This document shows positions 42,728-51,484 of a DNA stretch of 64,000 nt, one piece after another (the first letter of the stretch is position 1; each line of letters begins with the position of its first letter). Source of the stretch: Marinococcus sp. PL1-022 (GTDB taxonomy: Bacteria; Bacillota; Bacilli; Bacillales; Marinococcaceae); assembly GCF_033845285.1 (NCBI RefSeq), contig NZ_JAWXCX010000001.1:325495-389494 (forward strand), read 5' to 3'. A program made the position numbers and the translations under genes. A model generated the notes under the pieces. That model was not told the origin of the DNA and ran no database searches. It saw only the letters and a program-made list of their open reading frames with translations.

Positions 42728-43752
42728 ATAATGTAATCAATGTAATCATTGCCGAACGGCGGCAGCGGCGCCGGAAATGGCTTATCGTTAATGCGCTTCT
42801 GGTAGTTCTGTGTCTCGCTCTCTGCGGTGCCATGCTGCTGCTCGGCAATACCATCTATTCCGTCCCGGAGGTGTTTCGGGCGCTGACGGGCGAGGCGGCA
42901 GGCAGTGCTTCTTTTGCGGTTAACACGATCCGGCTGCCGCGAATGCTTGCGGGGCTGCTGGCGGGCTTTGCGTTTGGTATCGCCGGTAACGTCTTTCAGA
43001 CCATGCTGGGCAACCCTCTGGCCAACCCGGAAATACTGGGCATCACCGCTGGTTCGAGTGCGGCGGCGCTTTTTTGCATTCTGATTCTGCATACGAGCGA
43101 TGCGATCGTTTCGGCTGCTGCGCTGGTAGCGGGGCTCGTTACCGTTATTATTATCTATGGTTTCTCGAAGGCGGGCTCGTTTTCCACGGGACGGTTGATT
43201 TTAATCGGTATCGGCGTGCAGGCGATGCTCACTGCCTTTATTTCGTATCTCCAGCTGATTGGGCGGCAGGAGGATTTGTCGAAGGCGCTGCAGTGGCTCA
43301 GCGGCAGCCTGAATGGTGTGCAGCTCGATTCCATGCTGCCGCTGATGATCGGTATCGTTCTCGGTGCGCCTGTCGTCATTGGACTCGGGAGGCATTTAAG
43401 CATCCTCGAGCTCGGAGAACAGTCGGCCGTCTCTCTCGGGTTGAATACGGATATAACAAGAATCCTGCTTATTCTAAGCTCAGTCTGCATGCTCGCTCTT
43501 GCAACATCGGTGACCGGTCCAATCGCTTTTGTGGCTTTCCTGTCCGGCCCCATTGCCAAACGGCTGACAGGAAGCGGCTTTACAAGCGTAGTCCCTGCCG
43601 GTCTGATCGGGACCAATCTGGTGCTGGCTGCGGATCTGCTCGGCCAGTTCGCTTTCGATACAAGATTTCCGGTCGGCATTATTACCGGTGTCCTTGGCGC
43701 CCCGTTTCTGCTGTATCTGCTTATTCGAATGAACCGAAAGGGAAGTTTATGA
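42724..43752 (+). CDS. siderophore ABC transporter permease (FecCD family)
   Basis: A 342-residue second permease. RLPRMLAGLLAGFAFGIAGN, FQTMLGNPLANPEILGITAG and GPIAFVAFLSGPIAKRL correspond to the landmarks of the first. The pair would form the heterodimeric channel of the transporter. The gene begins four bases inside its predecessor. Confidence 0.94.
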   Translation: MNNVINVIIAERRQRRRKWLIVNALLVVLCLALCGAMLLLGNTIYSVPEVFRALTGEAAGSASFAVNTIRLPRMLAGLLAGFAFGIAGNVFQTMLGNPLANPEILGITAGSSAAALFCILILHTSDAIVSAAALVAGLVTVIIIYGFSKAGSFSTGRLILIGIGVQAMLTAFISYLQLIGRQEDLSKALQWLSGSLNGVQLDSMLPLMIGIVLGAPVVIGLGRHLSILELGEQSAVSLGLNTDITRILLILSSVCMLALATSVTGPIAFVAFLSGPIAKRLTGSGFTSVVPAGLIGTNLVLAADLLGQFAFDTRFPVGIITGVLGAPFLLYLLIRMNRKGSL

Positions 43753-44561
43753 TGAAATCAAGCCATCAGTTCCAAACAGAAGATATTGTTGCCGGCTATG
43801 AACAGAAAATGGTTCTTGATCACATTAATGTCGAGCTTAGAAGCAACCAGATCAATACGATCATCGGTGCAAATGCGTGCGGAAAGTCTACGCTGCTAAA
43901 AGCGATGGCCCGTCTGCTTAAGCCCCGTGAAGGGAAAATCACTCTCGACGGCAAAGCCATACATAAAATTCCATCGAAACAGCTGGCGCGGACGCTGGGG
44001 CTGCTGCCGCAGTCCCCCATTGTGCCGGAGGGCATCACAGTTGCGGACCTGGTCGGAAGAGGAAGATTCCCGCACCAGTCTCTTCTGAAGGGGTGGAGCC
44101 TGAAGGATTATCAGGCGGTGGCGGAGGCGATGGAGACCATGAATATCACTGAACTCGCGGAGCAAAATATTGATGAACTTTCCGGCGGCCAGCGTCAGCG
44201 CGTGTGGATTGCGATGGCCCTGACCCAGCAGACCGATATTTTATTTCTGGACGAGCCTACGACGTTTTTGGATATTACCTACCAGCTTGAAATCCTCGAC
44301 CTGCTTACCGATTTGAACCGCAGGCATGGAACGACTATTGTAATGGTGCTTCATGACGTAAACTTATCCGCCCGCTACGCTGACCATATTTTTGCCCTCC
44401 GCGAAGGCCGGCTTACGGCAAGCGGAGCACCGTCCGAAGTGATCACGGCAGATATGATGAAGGAGATTTACGGGCTCGACTGTACGGTGATTGAGGATCC
44501 TGTATCGCTTTCTCCTATGGTCGTGCCAAAGGGGCGTTATCATAATGAAAGCGAAGGATAA
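43752..44561 (+). CDS. siderophore ABC transporter ATP-binding protein
   Basis: A 269-residue FecE/FepC-type ATPase. Walker A is GANACGKST (with Ala-Cys in place of the more usual Gly), then the Q-loop LLPQSP, signature LSGGQRQRVWIAMAL, Walker B ILFLDEPTTFLD, and the switch histidine in VLHDVNLSARYAD. The start at ATG 43752 is 8 bases after AAAGGGA; the ATG at 43749 is an alternative. The same frame is open much further upstream, across the end of the permease gene, but without support as coding. Confidence 0.94.
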   Translation: MKSSHQFQTEDIVAGYEQKMVLDHINVELRSNQINTIIGANACGKSTLLKAMARLLKPREGKITLDGKAIHKIPSKQLARTLGLLPQSPIVPEGITVADLVGRGRFPHQSLLKGWSLKDYQAVAEAMETMNITELAEQNIDELSGGQRQRVWIAMALTQQTDILFLDEPTTFLDITYQLEILDLLTDLNRRHGTTIVMVLHDVNLSARYADHIFALREGRLTASGAPSEVITADMMKEIYGLDCTVIEDPVSLSPMVVPKGRYHNESEG

Positions 44562-44979
44562 TAGCATTAACCACGTTTTTAAATACCATGAAGGCATGTC
44601 TGAGATCATTTCCTCCGGAAAAGCTGTCGCGATAATCTTTTTTAATTGAGACTGTTCCTTTAAAACGGGCAGTCTTTTTTGCTTTCACCAATATAGGAAA
44701 ATTATCACGATGGTGGATAGGTTTATGCATAGAGAAAATTGGTTATAAAGGGTTTTATTAACGCAATAAACAGGAATATATAAGAGTTAAGCGCTTCGGG
44801 ATGATATTATTTGTTACAAATAGTGAGTACAGATGAAGAAAAATAATTTCTATTATTGATTACATATACCTAAAACTTAAGGCATGTGGTAAAATGAGTC
44901 AATACTACGGCCACTATCGTTTGTTTACATAAATGCTCCAGAAAATATACTAGCGTTCATGAGCAGAACGGGGGATAAA
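44562..44979. other. gene-free stretch after the siderophore operon
   Basis: Contains the operon terminator (GACTG at 44649-44653, CAGTC at 44670-44674, then TTTTTT). The remaining 300 bases are AT-rich and serve as the leader of the diguanylate cyclase gene; I see no other structure or gene. Confidence 0.5.
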
Positions 44980-46077
44980 ATGAAGCATAAGGAAATAACG
45001 CAGATTAAGACCCAGGAAGTGGTGAAGCGTGTCAGTCTGGCAATGCTTGTTTTAATTCCGGTATTTATGCTGGTGAATTTTTATGATGTATTCTTTATGG
45101 GCGCACCGCTTGAAAGAGACGGGCTGATTACAAGACTGCTGACGGGCATAGTTCTCCTGGGGCTCGTTCTCTGGATAATATTTAAGCGCAGCGTGGAGCA
45201 GCAGGTGCAGCGAAACTACTACCATGCTTTATTTGACCAGCCGCTTTCCCCGGTATTTCTGCTGAATGACCGTGGCAAGGTGATTGAAGTAAACGAAAAG
45301 CTGCTTGAAATGCTGAATAAAGAACGTGATACAGTGATCGGCCTTTCGATGAAGGAATTAAATTTTACAGACCAGGCTCTGGTCGAAAAGTATACAGACC
45401 GGGTCATGAAGGGAAATTCCCAGCATTTCGAAGTAAACCTGCGGCGGCAGAACGATTCGGTCATGGAGCTTGAAGTAATGGCCAGTCCGGTTTTTATGTA
45501 TAAACGCATTATTGGAATGATCGGCATTATCCGGGATCGTTCCAAGCATAATTCGAATGTTCGTAAGCTTGAGCGTCTCGCGAATGTGGACGGCTTAACG
45601 GGCCTGTCCAACCGGAGGGCATTTGATGACGCCTTTGACCGGTACTGGGCTGAAGGGATGGAACGCCAGTCTCCGCTTGCGGTGATGATGATCGATCTGG
45701 ACGAATTTAAAAATTTCAATGACACCTACGGACACCTCGAAGGGGATGAATGCCTGAAGCAGATTGCCGGGGCTGTCCACGAGGTGTGCATGCGTTCCGG
45801 GGGCATGGCCTCCCGCTTTGGCGGAGAAGAATTTGCCCTGCTGCTTCCAAAAACAAACAACAAAGAAGCCCGGGCGATTGCCCACACGATCAGCGAGGAA
45901 GTAAGCAGACTGAATATTCGTCATGAAACGTCAAGAGTGAGCTCGAAGGTGACAGTCAGTATTGGCGTGAATGTCGTTGTGCCTGCCCTGCACCGCCACA
46001 GGGAGGACATGGTGCTCAAAGCGGACCAGGCCCTGTATGATGCGAAAAGCAGTGGGAAAAACATGGTGAAAATATAA
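44980..46077 (+). CDS. diguanylate cyclase with two membrane helices, PAS and GGDEF domains
   Basis: A 365-residue membrane enzyme. Two membrane helices (about residues 18-40 and 52-72) are followed by a PAS domain (YHALFDQPLSPVFLLNDRG...) and a GGDEF domain (DGLTGLSNRRAFDDAFDRYW, SRFGGEEFALLLP, ending DQALYDAKSSGKN). The active site reads GGEEF, so it should make cyclic-di-GMP. The RxxD inhibitory site normally five residues before GGEEF is absent (RSGG). ATG 44980 follows GGGGGA. In Bacillus c-di-GMP restrains motility, a relevant neighbour to flagellar genes. Confidence 0.92.
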   Translation: MKHKEITQIKTQEVVKRVSLAMLVLIPVFMLVNFYDVFFMGAPLERDGLITRLLTGIVLLGLVLWIIFKRSVEQQVQRNYYHALFDQPLSPVFLLNDRGKVIEVNEKLLEMLNKERDTVIGLSMKELNFTDQALVEKYTDRVMKGNSQHFEVNLRRQNDSVMELEVMASPVFMYKRIIGMIGIIRDRSKHNSNVRKLERLANVDGLTGLSNRRAFDDAFDRYWAEGMERQSPLAVMMIDLDEFKNFNDTYGHLEGDECLKQIAGAVHEVCMRSGGMASRFGGEEFALLLPKTNNKEARAIAHTISEEVSRLNIRHETSRVSSKVTVSIGVNVVVPALHRHREDMVLKADQALYDAKSSGKNMVKI

Positions 46078-46110
46078 TAGAAGGCTGGACTGGATAAAGA
46101 GGTGACAGAG

Positions 46111-46359
46111 ATGGACACCAGACAGCAAAAAGCTGTAAATAAAAAATCAATCTATGCAGGGCGCTTAAAGAAGGATCTCTTCGGCAGCGTCCTGCTTCTT
46201 TTAGTGACCATTATTCATTGGCTGTCAGCTGATTTCACAGCGGGGACCTATTTGTTTTACGGAGTGGTTTATATGGTCATGGCCCTGGAGGACGTATACA
46301 TTTACCGGAAAATGAAGGCAGAGCAGAAATGGATAGAAAAGAGTATGCGGCATAAATGA
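46111..46359 (+). CDS. small hypothetical membrane protein
   Basis: An 82-residue protein with two hydrophobic segments (FGSVLLLLVTIIHWLSA and GTYLFYGVVYMVMALED) between charged ends (KKSIYAGRLKKD and YRKMKAEQKW). AGAGGTGA lies 6 bases before the ATG. It follows the diguanylate cyclase by 33 bases and may share its transcript. I do not recognise it. Confidence 0.6.
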   Translation: MDTRQQKAVNKKSIYAGRLKKDLFGSVLLLLVTIIHWLSADFTAGTYLFYGVVYMVMALEDVYIYRKMKAEQKWIEKSMRHK

Positions 46360-46383
46360 TAAACGAAGGGAGGGAAATGTCAG

Positions 46384-47232
46384 ATGGTACTTACGATACA
46401 CCGGTTAAATGAAAATGATATTCCGTCACTTGTAGAGCTCCCCCGGCAGGCCGGATGGGACTATGATGAAGCGGAAATGAAAGCGGTACTAGCTTCCGGG
46501 ATAGTATACGGACATAAAACCCTGGAGGGCACGGTGGTCTCCAGCTCGGCTGTAGTTTCATACAAGGAAACGGCGGCGCTCGGACTCGTTATTGTCCGGA
46601 AGGATTACCGCCGGCGGGGCCTGGCCAGGGAAGCAGTGCAGGCGTGTCTGGATATTTTACCGGCAGATACCGGTGTTATGCTGTTTGCTACTGACGAAGG
46701 GAAGCCGTTATACCGCGAACTCGGGTTTGAAGAAGCAGGCAGGGTGTACAAATATATCGCTCAGGGGCAAGAGATGAAGAAAAACAGCACTGCTCTGCCG
46801 AATAACATAGAGGGGTATAAGGTTTCCGACTGGGAGAGCGTGAAGCACCTGGACCGCGAGGCGTTTGGGGAAGGACGGGATGTCTTTTTGCACCACCGGC
46901 TTCATCAGGCGCATCAGTGTCTTGTATTAAAGGATGACCAAAATCATCCGGCTGGCTTTGGTTTGTCGATCTGGAATGAAGATCAGCTGCTGATTGGTCC
47001 GGTCACGGCTCCAGATGAACGAGAGGCAGCTGCGTTAATCGAGCAGCTGATAGAGGCGCATTCGGTAAAGGTTCGGATCGATCTTACCGCAGAAAGCAGA
47101 ATTATTACGTCCATGCTTGAGCAGTACGGCTTTGAAAAGCATAGCGAGCCGCCTATGATGAAGCGTGGCCCCTGGAATGCAGACACCCGGAACAGGGGTC
47201 TCTACGCTATCGCATCACAGATCTTCGGGTAA
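46384..47232 (+). CDS. GNAT-family N-acetyltransferase with C-terminal GNAT-like domain
   Basis: A 282-residue protein. The N-terminal half is a GNAT domain: LGLVIVRKDYRRRGLAREAV is the acetyl-CoA loop (R/Q-x-x-G-x-A) and LFATDEGKPLYRELGFEEAG the C-terminal motif. The second half (about residues 145-280) looks like the Acetyltransf_18-type domain that often follows in such proteins, with GPVTAPDEREAAALIEQLI. The substrate is unknown. GGAGGG lies upstream of the ATG. Confidence 0.85.
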   Translation: MVLTIHRLNENDIPSLVELPRQAGWDYDEAEMKAVLASGIVYGHKTLEGTVVSSSAVVSYKETAALGLVIVRKDYRRRGLAREAVQACLDILPADTGVMLFATDEGKPLYRELGFEEAGRVYKYIAQGQEMKKNSTALPNNIEGYKVSDWESVKHLDREAFGEGRDVFLHHRLHQAHQCLVLKDDQNHPAGFGLSIWNEDQLLIGPVTAPDEREAAALIEQLIEAHSVKVRIDLTAESRIITSMLEQYGFEKHSEPPMMKRGPWNADTRNRGLYAIASQIFG

Positions 47233-47386
47233 GGAGAAGGTCTTTCTTAAAAATAAATTTTCACAGGTGTTGCTGCCTGAAACAGGATTTATGGTGCCAG
47301 ATTATGTTATTTTATTAGGAGAGAAGTGCGGGGCCATGAACATTTGACCGCCTTTTATTAATGGTGGGAACCGTGGGAGAGATATC

Positions 47387-47665
47387 ATGATCAGTGGACC
47401 ATTCACAACATCTATACTTCCAGGAATCATAGCCTTCCTTTTCACGCTGTTGTTTGTGCTGAAAGGATGGGCGCTCTGGGTCAAATTGCTGCCGGGCATT
47501 ATACTTATGGCTTCAGCCATTTCCCTTTTTTATTACGGCTATATGCACGTTCGGGGGTTTGAGGGAGCATCGTATGGCATTCTCGGAGGATTTTTAAGCC
47601 TCTTTGCTATTGTATGCTTTGTAATGGCCGGATGGGATTTGCGTAATAGTAATTTTTTTAAGTAG
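47387..47665 (+). CDS. small YesK-like membrane protein
   Basis: A 92-residue protein with three hydrophobic segments and little else (SILPGIIAFLFTLLFVLKGW, then LLPGIILMASAISLFYYG, then a C-terminal segment ending VMAGWDLRNSNFFK). The pattern resembles YesK-type proteins of Bacillus; the match is by impression only. Function unknown. Confidence 0.5.
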   Translation: MISGPFTTSILPGIIAFLFTLLFVLKGWALWVKLLPGIILMASAISLFYYGYMHVRGFEGASYGILGGFLSLFAIVCFVMAGWDLRNSNFFK

Positions 47666-47707
47666 CAGACGTTAGGGTACATAAGCTGTAAAAGGAGGTC
47701 TCTCGTA

Positions 47708-48367
47708 ATGTGCGGAAGATACACCCTTGTTCATTCTAAAGAGGCGTTGGAACAGGCCTTTGGCGCAGCATTTCCGGAAGGGCAGGAAAGCTACAACATA
47801 GCCCCGTCCCAGAAAGTGCTGGCGGTAGCTTCCTCCACTGAACAGACGAAAGCCGGCTGGCTGCAGTGGGGGCTGATCCCGTCCTGGGCAGACGATAAGA
47901 AAATAGGCCATAAAATGATCAATGCCCGGGCAGAAAGTGTCGACACCAAACCGGCATTCCGCCGCCTGCTTGAGCGCCGGCGCTGCCTCGTGATTGCCGA
48001 TGGCTTCTATGAATGGGACCGCGAAGGCGGGACAAAGCAGCCGTACCGGATAACGGTCGACAACGAAGCACTGTTCGCGTTCGCCGGGCTGTGGGACAGA
48101 TGGGAAGGCGAGGAAGAAACGATTACGTCGTGCACGATCATTACGACTGAAGCAAACGATTTAATGCAGAGCATTCACCACCGGATGCCGGTCATCCTGG
48201 ATGAAGAAGCACGACAAACCTGGCTCGACCCGCATGAAACCGATAAACAAGTGTTGAAATCGCTGCTGCAGCCATTCGACGATTCCCGGGTGACAATGTA
48301 TCCTGTAAGCAATGAAGTAAACAGTCCAAAGCATAATCATGCCGCTTTAATAGAACGTGTGAAATAA
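47708..48367 (+). CDS. SRAP (SOS response-associated peptidase, YedK/HMCES-like) protein
   Basis: A 219-residue protein that would form a thiazolidine crosslink with abasic sites in single-stranded DNA to protect them. The N-terminus is MCGRYTLV with the catalytic Cys2 exposed after Met removal; YNIAPSQKVLAV, INARAESVDTKPAFR, DGFYEWDR and HHRMPVIL (catalytic His) are all present. AAAGGAGG lies upstream of the ATG. A strong terminator follows. It is intact. Confidence 0.94.
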   Translation: MCGRYTLVHSKEALEQAFGAAFPEGQESYNIAPSQKVLAVASSTEQTKAGWLQWGLIPSWADDKKIGHKMINARAESVDTKPAFRRLLERRRCLVIADGFYEWDREGGTKQPYRITVDNEALFAFAGLWDRWEGEEETITSCTIITTEANDLMQSIHHRMPVILDEEARQTWLDPHETDKQVLKSLLQPFDDSRVTMYPVSNEVNSPKHNHAALIERVK

Positions 48368-48372
48368 AAGAA

Positions 48373-48419
48373 ACAGCCCGGCTTTTCCTATTTTATAAGG
48401 AGAAGCCGGGCTGCTTTTG
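48373..48419 (+). terminator. terminator of the SRAP gene
   Basis: AGCCCGGCTTTTCC (48375-48388) and GGAGAAGCCGGGCT (48399-48412) form a 14-bp stem with one mismatch, followed by TTTT. Confidence 0.88.
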
Positions 48420-48420
48420 T

Positions 48421-48865
48421 ATGGGCTCTGCGAAGCAGATCAGTTCGATGGTGTCACGATAGTGACGTCTTTCATCGAACTTCCTTTTTTTACCGAACGC
48501 TCTCCGCTTTTCCTGGTGTCCAGCTTCGCCACCCAGCCGTCCAGTCCATTGGCTGCATCCTGACTTCACCGTCTTACGACGCTTCCAGCCAGGATTACGC
48601 CAGCCGTCTGAGGCCTGCGGAGCAGGTCAGTTCGGTGGTGAAATGTAACTTTCACCACCGAACTTCCTTAAAGCAGGGTGGCTCCGCTTTTCCTAATGTC
48701 CAGCTTCGGTCCGCAGTCGCTCGTTCCGTTGACCCTGCCCTGCCTTAGGCCCACATGATGTGGGTCAGTTCGACGTTGCCACAGGACGTGGCGAGGTTAG
48801 TCGAACTTCCTTCGCAGGGCGTGGTCAGCCGTACGAGACTCCTGAACAGCGGACCTCCGCTTTTC
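48421..48865 (-). repeat. modular structured repeat element, copy B (three hairpin units)
   Basis: Read on the minus strand it starts with GAAAAGCGGAGGTCCG directly after the rpiR-type stop codon. Three units each carry AAGGAAGTTCG-[stem]-CGAACTGA; their hairpins are at 48768-48806 (GTTCGAC/GTCGAAC, inner GCCAC/GTGGC), 48630-48663 (GTTCGGTGGTGAAA with TTTCACCACCGAAC, perfect 14 bp) and 48443-48480 (GTTCGATG/CATCGAAC, inner GTCAC/GTGAC). A further stem CCCACA-TGA-TGTGGG lies at 48750-48764. The linkers share AGCTGGACA...AGGAAAAGCGGAG. Parts are near-identical to copy A at 29.2 kb. No coding gene is visible. Confidence 0.88.
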
Positions 48866-49720
48866 TTATAGCTTTTTCCGGGCGACGGCTTTGCGTATTT
48901 TGGCCACGGCTTCCTGGGCCTGGTCTTTCTTTTTGATGCAGTAATTTACATACAGGCCGTCGAGGAGCGAAAGCTCGGCTAGTCTGGAGGCGAGCGCTTC
49001 GGAGCGGTATTCGGTTTCGCGCGAAATAGTTTGCAGCGTCAGGTCGGCCTTTTGGCTGATGGGCGTTTTGGCGTAGCTTGTGATTGCGATAATGCGGGCC
49101 CCCTGTTCTTTGGCTACATCCATCGCTTCGAGTACGTCTTCGTTGGCTCCGGAGTGTGAAATCACAATCGTGACGTCGTTTGGCTTTAGCTGGGACGCAG
49201 CCATCACCTGCCAGTGGGAATCGGTATAGGCATGGCTCGGAAGTCCGGTGCGCATAAATTTATGCTGGCCGTCCTGGGCAGTGACGCCGGAGCCGCCGCT
49301 TCCATAAAAATGAAGCTCTGACGCTTCAAGCAGGTACTGAACCGCCTGGCGGACCGTGCTTTCATCAAGCACCTCCTGGGTGTAGGTGAGTGCATTTTTA
49401 TTACTTTGAAATACCTTGGACATAACCTCTGCTTCGGTGTCGTTTTCCTGGATCGTTTCATGAATGTCTTCGATCGGTTCTATAATGTCGGAAGCGAGCG
49501 CGATTTTCATCGCCTGATAGCCCTTAAAGCCGAGCCGCTTACAGAAACGGAAGACGGTGGCGTCTGCCAGGGAAAGCTGGTCGGCTACCTGATTGATGGT
49601 CGAGTGGACGATGGTTTCGGGATTTTGCAGCATATAATCGGCAATTTGCTTTTCTTTGTCGCTAAAAGTGTTGTACAGCGACTGGATGCGCTGACGGACG
49701 TGAGTCGTTTCGGTAGCCAT
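48866..49720 (-). CDS. MurR/RpiR-family transcriptional regulator, likely of the gluconate operon
   Basis: A 284-residue regulator. The N-terminal HTH_6 domain has LYNTFSDKEKQIADYMLQNP and QVADQLSLADATVFRFCKRL; the C-terminal SIS domain (about residues 125-265) has LHFYGSGGSGVTAQD and VTIVISHSGANEDVLEAM, the phosphosugar site. The start at 49720 (MATETTHVRQ) is preferred because GGAGG is 7 bases away; the ATG at 49726 is too close to it. The gene is divergent from the gluconate genes, with a 21-bp palindrome between, and probably responds to a phosphorylated sugar acid. Confidence 0.9.
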   Translation of the reverse strand: MATETTHVRQRIQSLYNTFSDKEKQIADYMLQNPETIVHSTINQVADQLSLADATVFRFCKRLGFKGYQAMKIALASDIIEPIEDIHETIQENDTEAEVMSKVFQSNKNALTYTQEVLDESTVRQAVQYLLEASELHFYGSGGSGVTAQDGQHKFMRTGLPSHAYTDSHWQVMAASQLKPNDVTIVISHSGANEDVLEAMDVAKEQGARIIAITSYAKTPISQKADLTLQTISRETEYRSEALASRLAELSLLDGLYVNYCIKKKDQAQEAVAKIRKAVARKKL

Positions 49721-49768
49721 GAGCATTCCTCCGGTGAAAAAAGTCTTACCTTCATCATAAAGGAATAA

Positions 49769-49789
49769 ATTTCACTTAGCTAATGAAAT
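49769..49789. promoter_or_regulatory. candidate RpiR-type operator
   Basis: ATTTCA and TGAAAT bracket CTTAGCTAA, giving a 21-bp near-perfect palindrome between the divergent regulator and gluconate kinase genes, of the TTTCA...TGAAA kind seen for several RpiR-family regulators. Confidence 0.5.
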
Positions 49790-49807
49790 GTACGAAAAAA
49801 ATTTTCT

Positions 49808-49886
49808 TAAAACGCTTGCATAGAATTTTATTTCACGTATAATAACGAATTGAGAAAAATATTTTCATCAATTGAAAGCGTTACCG
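49808..49886 (+). promoter_or_regulatory. sigma-A promoter of the gluconate operon with two cre-like sites
   Basis: TTGCAT (49816-49821), 16 bases, TATAAT (49838-49843). A CcpA-type cre-like sequence on the minus strand overlaps the -35 region (ATGCAAGCGTTTTAAG, about 49807-49822), and another, TTGAAAGCGTTACC, lies at 49871-49884 in the leader. Both have two or so mismatches to the cre consensus. Confidence 0.55.
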
Positions 49887-49906
49887 AAAGCGAGGGAGTA
49901 AATGTT

Positions 49907-51484
49907 ATGGCTGAATCACTTACAGCCGGCGTGGACATAGGCACCACGAGCACAAAAACGCTGGCGTACGATATAGACGGAAAGATCTGGGCGGAACGGG
50001 AGCTTGAATATCCAATTTATTCTCCGGACCCGGCCTGGAAGGAGCAGGACCCTTACGAAATTCTTCGCGCCGTTGAACAGACGCTGAAAAACGTCGTTGA
50101 AGACGTCGCGAAAGAAGGAAAACATATTGGCACAATTGGCTTCAGTGCAGCGATGCACAGCATACTCGCTGTGGATGAAAACGGCGAGCCGCTTACACAG
50201 GCACTCACATGGGCAGATCAGCGGTCGGTGCATGAAACCGAAACAGTAAAAGCCGAAAACGGGCAGGACATTTTTGAACGCACGGGCACGCCGATCCATC
50301 CGATGGCGCCGCTGACCAAGATTATGTGGTTTCAGAAGCACCGGGAAGAAATTGCCGCACAGGCGGCGAAGTGGATTTCGGTGAAGGAGTTTCTGTTCCA
50401 TAAATGGTTCGGGGAATACATCGTTGATTACTCCATCGCTTCTGCCTCCGGCCTTTTCAATATTCATAAAAAGCAGTGGGACGATAGAGCGCTTGGGCTC
50501 GCCGGTATCACGGAAAACCATTTATCCTCTCCGGTAAGCACGACCTATCAGCGCAGCGACTTACGCAAAGAGGTCTGTAAGCGTCTGGATCTGCAGGAAA
50601 CGACAACAGTCGTGATCGGGGCAAGCGACGGTGTGCTTGCAAACGTCGGATCCGGAGCACTCGAGGAAGGCGTGGTTGCCTGCTCGATCGGTACAAGCGG
50701 AGCGATACGAACCGTCATCGACCGGCCGTACACGGATCCGAAGGGACGGATATTCTGCTACGCGCTGACCGATGAGCTGTGGGTGATTGGCGGCCCAATC
50801 AACAACGGCGGTATTGCGCTGCGCTGGATGCGGGATAAAATCATGCCGGACCTAAAGGAAGAGTGCCGGAAAAACGGTACAGACCCGTACGACGTTCTGA
50901 CGGAAATGGCGGAAAGCGTGATGCCTGGCTCCGACGGTCTGCTGTTTCTGCCGTATATGACCGGCGAACGTGCTCCGTTCTGGAACAGCGACACAAAGGG
51001 AGTATTCTTCGGACTGACGCTGCACCATGGGCGTGAACAGATGGTCCGGAGCGTCATGGAGGGCGTCATGATGCAGATGTACGCTGTCGTCGTAGCGCTG
51101 ATTGAGGCCGGCATCAACATTAAGGAATTCCGTGCCAACGGCGGGTTCGCCCGCTCGGAGCTCTGGAAGCAGATGATGGCGGACATATTCGAAAGCGACA
51201 TTGTTGTTCCGGACAGCCACCAGAGTGCCTGCTTCGGTGCTGCCTGGCTCGCCATGACTGCAACCGGGCAGAAGGAAAGCCTGGACACGATTCACGAGCT
51301 GATTCCAATCGAAATACGGCAGTCACCGATCATGGACAATGTGACGGCGTACCGGGATTTAAAGCCGATCTTCCTCCGGCTTGCACGCAATCTTCAATCG
51401 GAATTTTCCGCGATTGCCGACGTGCAGCGTGCACACGCAGAAGGCAAACGCACACTATCAACTGAAAAAGGAGAAATACTATGA
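49907..51484 (+). CDS. gntK: gluconokinase (FGGY family)
   Basis: A 525-residue FGGY carbohydrate kinase. GVDIGTTSTKTLAYD is the N-terminal phosphate motif; AMHSILAVDENGEPLT and TWADQRS form the substrate side; GASDGVLANVGSGA, CSIGTSGAIR, FLPYMTGERAPFW and GGFARSELWKQMMADIF belong to the ATPase lobe. The match to GntK is by these motifs and by the permease and 6-phosphogluconate dehydrogenase that follow. The ATG at 49907 is 8 bases after GAGGGAG. Its stop overlaps the permease start by four bases. Confidence 0.92.
   Translation: MAESLTAGVDIGTTSTKTLAYDIDGKIWAERELEYPIYSPDPAWKEQDPYEILRAVEQTLKNVVEDVAKEGKHIGTIGFSAAMHSILAVDENGEPLTQALTWADQRSVHETETVKAENGQDIFERTGTPIHPMAPLTKIMWFQKHREEIAAQAAKWISVKEFLFHKWFGEYIVDYSIASASGLFNIHKKQWDDRALGLAGITENHLSSPVSTTYQRSDLRKEVCKRLDLQETTTVVIGASDGVLANVGSGALEEGVVACSIGTSGAIRTVIDRPYTDPKGRIFCYALTDELWVIGGPINNGGIALRWMRDKIMPDLKEECRKNGTDPYDVLTEMAESVMPGSDGLLFLPYMTGERAPFWNSDTKGVFFGLTLHHGREQMVRSVMEGVMMQMYAVVVALIEAGINIKEFRANGGFARSELWKQMMADIFESDIVVPDSHQSACFGAAWLAMTATGQKESLDTIHELIPIEIRQSPIMDNVTAYRDLKPIFLRLARNLQSEFSAIADVQRAHAEGKRTLSTEKGEIL

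Noticed and set aside
43074-43751. Long open frame running through the second siderophore permease gene into the ATPase gene, which could read as a fusion.
   Set aside because: The ATPase has its own ATG and ribosome binding site at 43752, and the upstream part is an out-of-frame shadow of the permease, Arg/Cys/Ser-rich and without family motifs.
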